A stretch of DNA of 27,360 nt from Chloromonas sp. AAM2 (Eukaryota; Chlorophyta; Chlorophyceae; Chlamydomonadales; Chlamydomonadaceae): contig QAXH01006390.1 in the NCBI GenBank assembly GCA_004335635.1, positions 519 to 27,878 of the forward strand. Direction: 5' to 3'. The first letter of the stretch is position 1. Every line of letters starts with the position of its first letter. The notes beneath the pieces are model-generated. The model saw nothing but the letters and a program-made list of their open reading frames with translations, had not been told where the DNA came from and did not search any database. The position numbers were made by a program, and so were the translations under genes. Below are positions 24,358 through 27,360 of the stretch, in pieces.

Positions 24358-24430
24358 GCCTGCTTAGCTCAGTGGTAGAGCGTCTGTTTCATAAGCCGAT
24401 GGTTCGCTGGTTCGAATCCGGCAGCAGGCA
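24358..24430 (+). tRNA. trnM-CAU: Elongator tRNA-Met(CAU)
   Basis: A 73-nt cloverleaf with acceptor GCCTGCT paired with AGCAGGC, discriminator A, anticodon CAT at 24390-24392 and T-loop TTCGAAT. The fully paired first acceptor pair and the lack of the initiator GGG/CCC anticodon stem make it elongator rather than fMet. The body differs from trnI-CAU as I remember it. The anticodon stem TCTGT/GCCGA has one U-C mismatch and one G-U pair, so it is weaker than usual. Confidence 0.92.
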
Positions 24431-26400
<1,970 letters not shown>

Positions 26401-27053
26401 ACTTAAATAAAAAAAAAAATAAAAATAAATAAGGAATGGAATGGAAAATTTTCCATTCCATTCCTTATTTTCTAGCGTTATAGTATTGTTTTTTAGTGGT
26501 TAAAATTATTTACATCTTAATTAAGATATTATTAAATATTAATTCTTAATATATTTAATTAACAAAATAAATAGATTATATAAAGTATTTATTATAAATA
26601 CAAAGGAATTAATCTTGTCACAACTTTATAATTTTTCATAATAAGTTTATGATAAATTATGAAAAAAAAAAAAATTTTTTTTTTGCTTTGCGCGTCAAGC
26701 GCGCAAAGATGATGTGTAACGACACCGCCTTAAAATAAGAAAAAAATATATATATAAGATAAATATATACTTTTAAAGCGCCCAGTAAAAAATTATAAAT
26801 ATTTTTCATGTAAAGAAAAATATTTATCTTCTTACTAAATTTTCTGCGTGTCGCAAAGCTGCACCTTTTTTATTATTAAAAAATTCTTCAACTTTTTAAT
26901 TTAGTTTTTAACTAAAATTTTACGCGGATTTTCTTTGAAAATCCGAAGCATTTCGAAGAAACGTGCGTTAAAAAAATCAAAAAAAATCATTTAAAAAATG
27001 ACAATACTTAGATATATATATATCTATATCTTTATTATAAATAAACTTTATTA
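26401..27053. other. Spacer between chlN and trnS
   Basis: No gene seen. After the chlN 3' palindrome it holds a GC-rich hairpin CTTTGCGCG/CGCGCAAAG (about 26684-26707) and a patch TGTCGCAAAGCTGCACC near 26850. The remainder is AT-rich. Confidence 0.65.
26427..26470 (+). terminator. 44-nt perfect palindrome downstream of chlN
   Basis: 26427-26448 is the exact reverse complement of 26449-26470 (22 bp, centre AAAATTTT), starting 26 nt after the chlN stop. It is a strong candidate for the chlN mRNA 3' end. Perfect symmetry means it could fold from either strand. Confidence 0.7.
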
Positions 27054-27142
27054 GGAGAGATGGCCGAGTGGTCGAAGGCGGCTGATTGCTAATCCGTTGT
27101 ACAAGGCAACTTGTACCGAGGGTTCGAATCCCTCTCTCTCCG
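27054..27142 (+). tRNA. trnS-GCU: tRNA-Ser(GCU)
   Basis: An 89-nt class II tRNA: acceptor GGAGAGA paired with TCTCTCC, discriminator G, anticodon GCT at 27088-27090 in loop TTGCTAA, a long variable arm (GTACAAG-GCAA-CTTGTAC, 7 bp) and T-arm GAGGG-TTCGAAT-CCCTC. It decodes AGC/AGU. Confidence 0.97.
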
Positions 27143-27236
27143 ATAGAAAACGTGTGATTAAAAATAAATAATTAATAATAATAAAAAAAAAATTCTTCGT
27201 ATTCTTTTTATTTTAATCCAATAAAAATTTTTTAGT

Positions 27237-27326
27237 AGTCCCCTAACGGGGACTTTAGGAAAAAACTATACTCGGAAAAAACCTTAGGTTTTTTAAATAT
27301 TGAAGAAATTTCAAAGAAATTTCTTC
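27237..27326. repeat. Run of three palindromic hairpins at the window end
   Basis: AGTCCCC/GGGGACT (27237-27254), AAAAAACC/GGTTTTTT around TTA (27276-27294) and GAAGAAATTTC/GAAATTTCTTC around AAA (27302-27326). Same styles of stem and 3-4 nt loop as elsewhere in the window. Confidence 0.7.
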
Positions 27327-27360
27327 AAGATGTCAAAGACGAAAGAAAAAAAAAAAAAAA

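Noticed and set aside
24358..24430. Assignment as initiator tRNA-fMet or tRNA-Ile(CAU)
   Set aside because: The first acceptor pair is a Watson-Crick G-C and the initiator anticodon stem is absent; the body fits elongator Met better than the trnI-CAU sequence I recall.

Overview
This window reads as part of the plastid genome of a chlorophycean green alga, most likely of the order Chlamydomonadales. Four things support this. Spacers are extremely AT-rich. Genes are photosynthetic and plastid-encoded (psbF, psbL, petG, psb30, chlN). The plastid RNA polymerase beta subunit is split into two separate genes (rpoBa, rpoBb). The rpoC2 and rps3 genes are greatly expanded. I recall a neighbourhood of rpoB halves, psbF, psbL, petG, rps3 and rpoC2 in Chlamydomonas-type plastids. 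I cannot name a species.

Layout. Positions 1-1058 are repeat-rich spacer. On the minus strand, in transcription order from right to left, lie psbF (14457-14323), psbL (13959-13843), petG (13118-13005), rps3 (12023-9867) and rpoC2 (8618-1059). A 1.8-kb spacer with few repeats but several predicted hairpins (14458-16279) separates this group from a plus-strand group: rpoBa (16280-18709), rpoBb (19097-22090), psb30 (23263-23364), trnK-UUU, elongator trnM-CAU, chlN (24847-26400, apparently GTG-started) and trnS-GCU.

Function. rpoBa, rpoBb and rpoC2 supply beta and beta-double-prime of the bacterial-type plastid polymerase; alpha and rpoC1 must lie elsewhere. rps3 is a small ribosomal subunit protein. 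psbF, psbL and psb30 are small photosystem II membrane subunits, and petG belongs to cytochrome b6f. chlN is one of three subunits of light-independent protochlorophyllide reductase. The tRNAs serve plastid translation.

The most striking feature is a family of short palindromic elements. Many are twin hairpins with 3-nt loops joined by CC-TWA-GG. They sit in most spacers and also inside the reading frames of rpoC2, rpoBb and rps3, where they are translated in frame. The same peptide modules therefore recur in unrelated proteins (NSKEF-type in RpoC2 and RpsC, IINFP-ENL-type in RpoC2 and RpoBb, YGEKA-type three times in RpoC2). Copies differ by paired changes that keep the stems intact. Separately, many protein genes are followed by long perfect hairpins that look like transcript 3'-end or stability signals.
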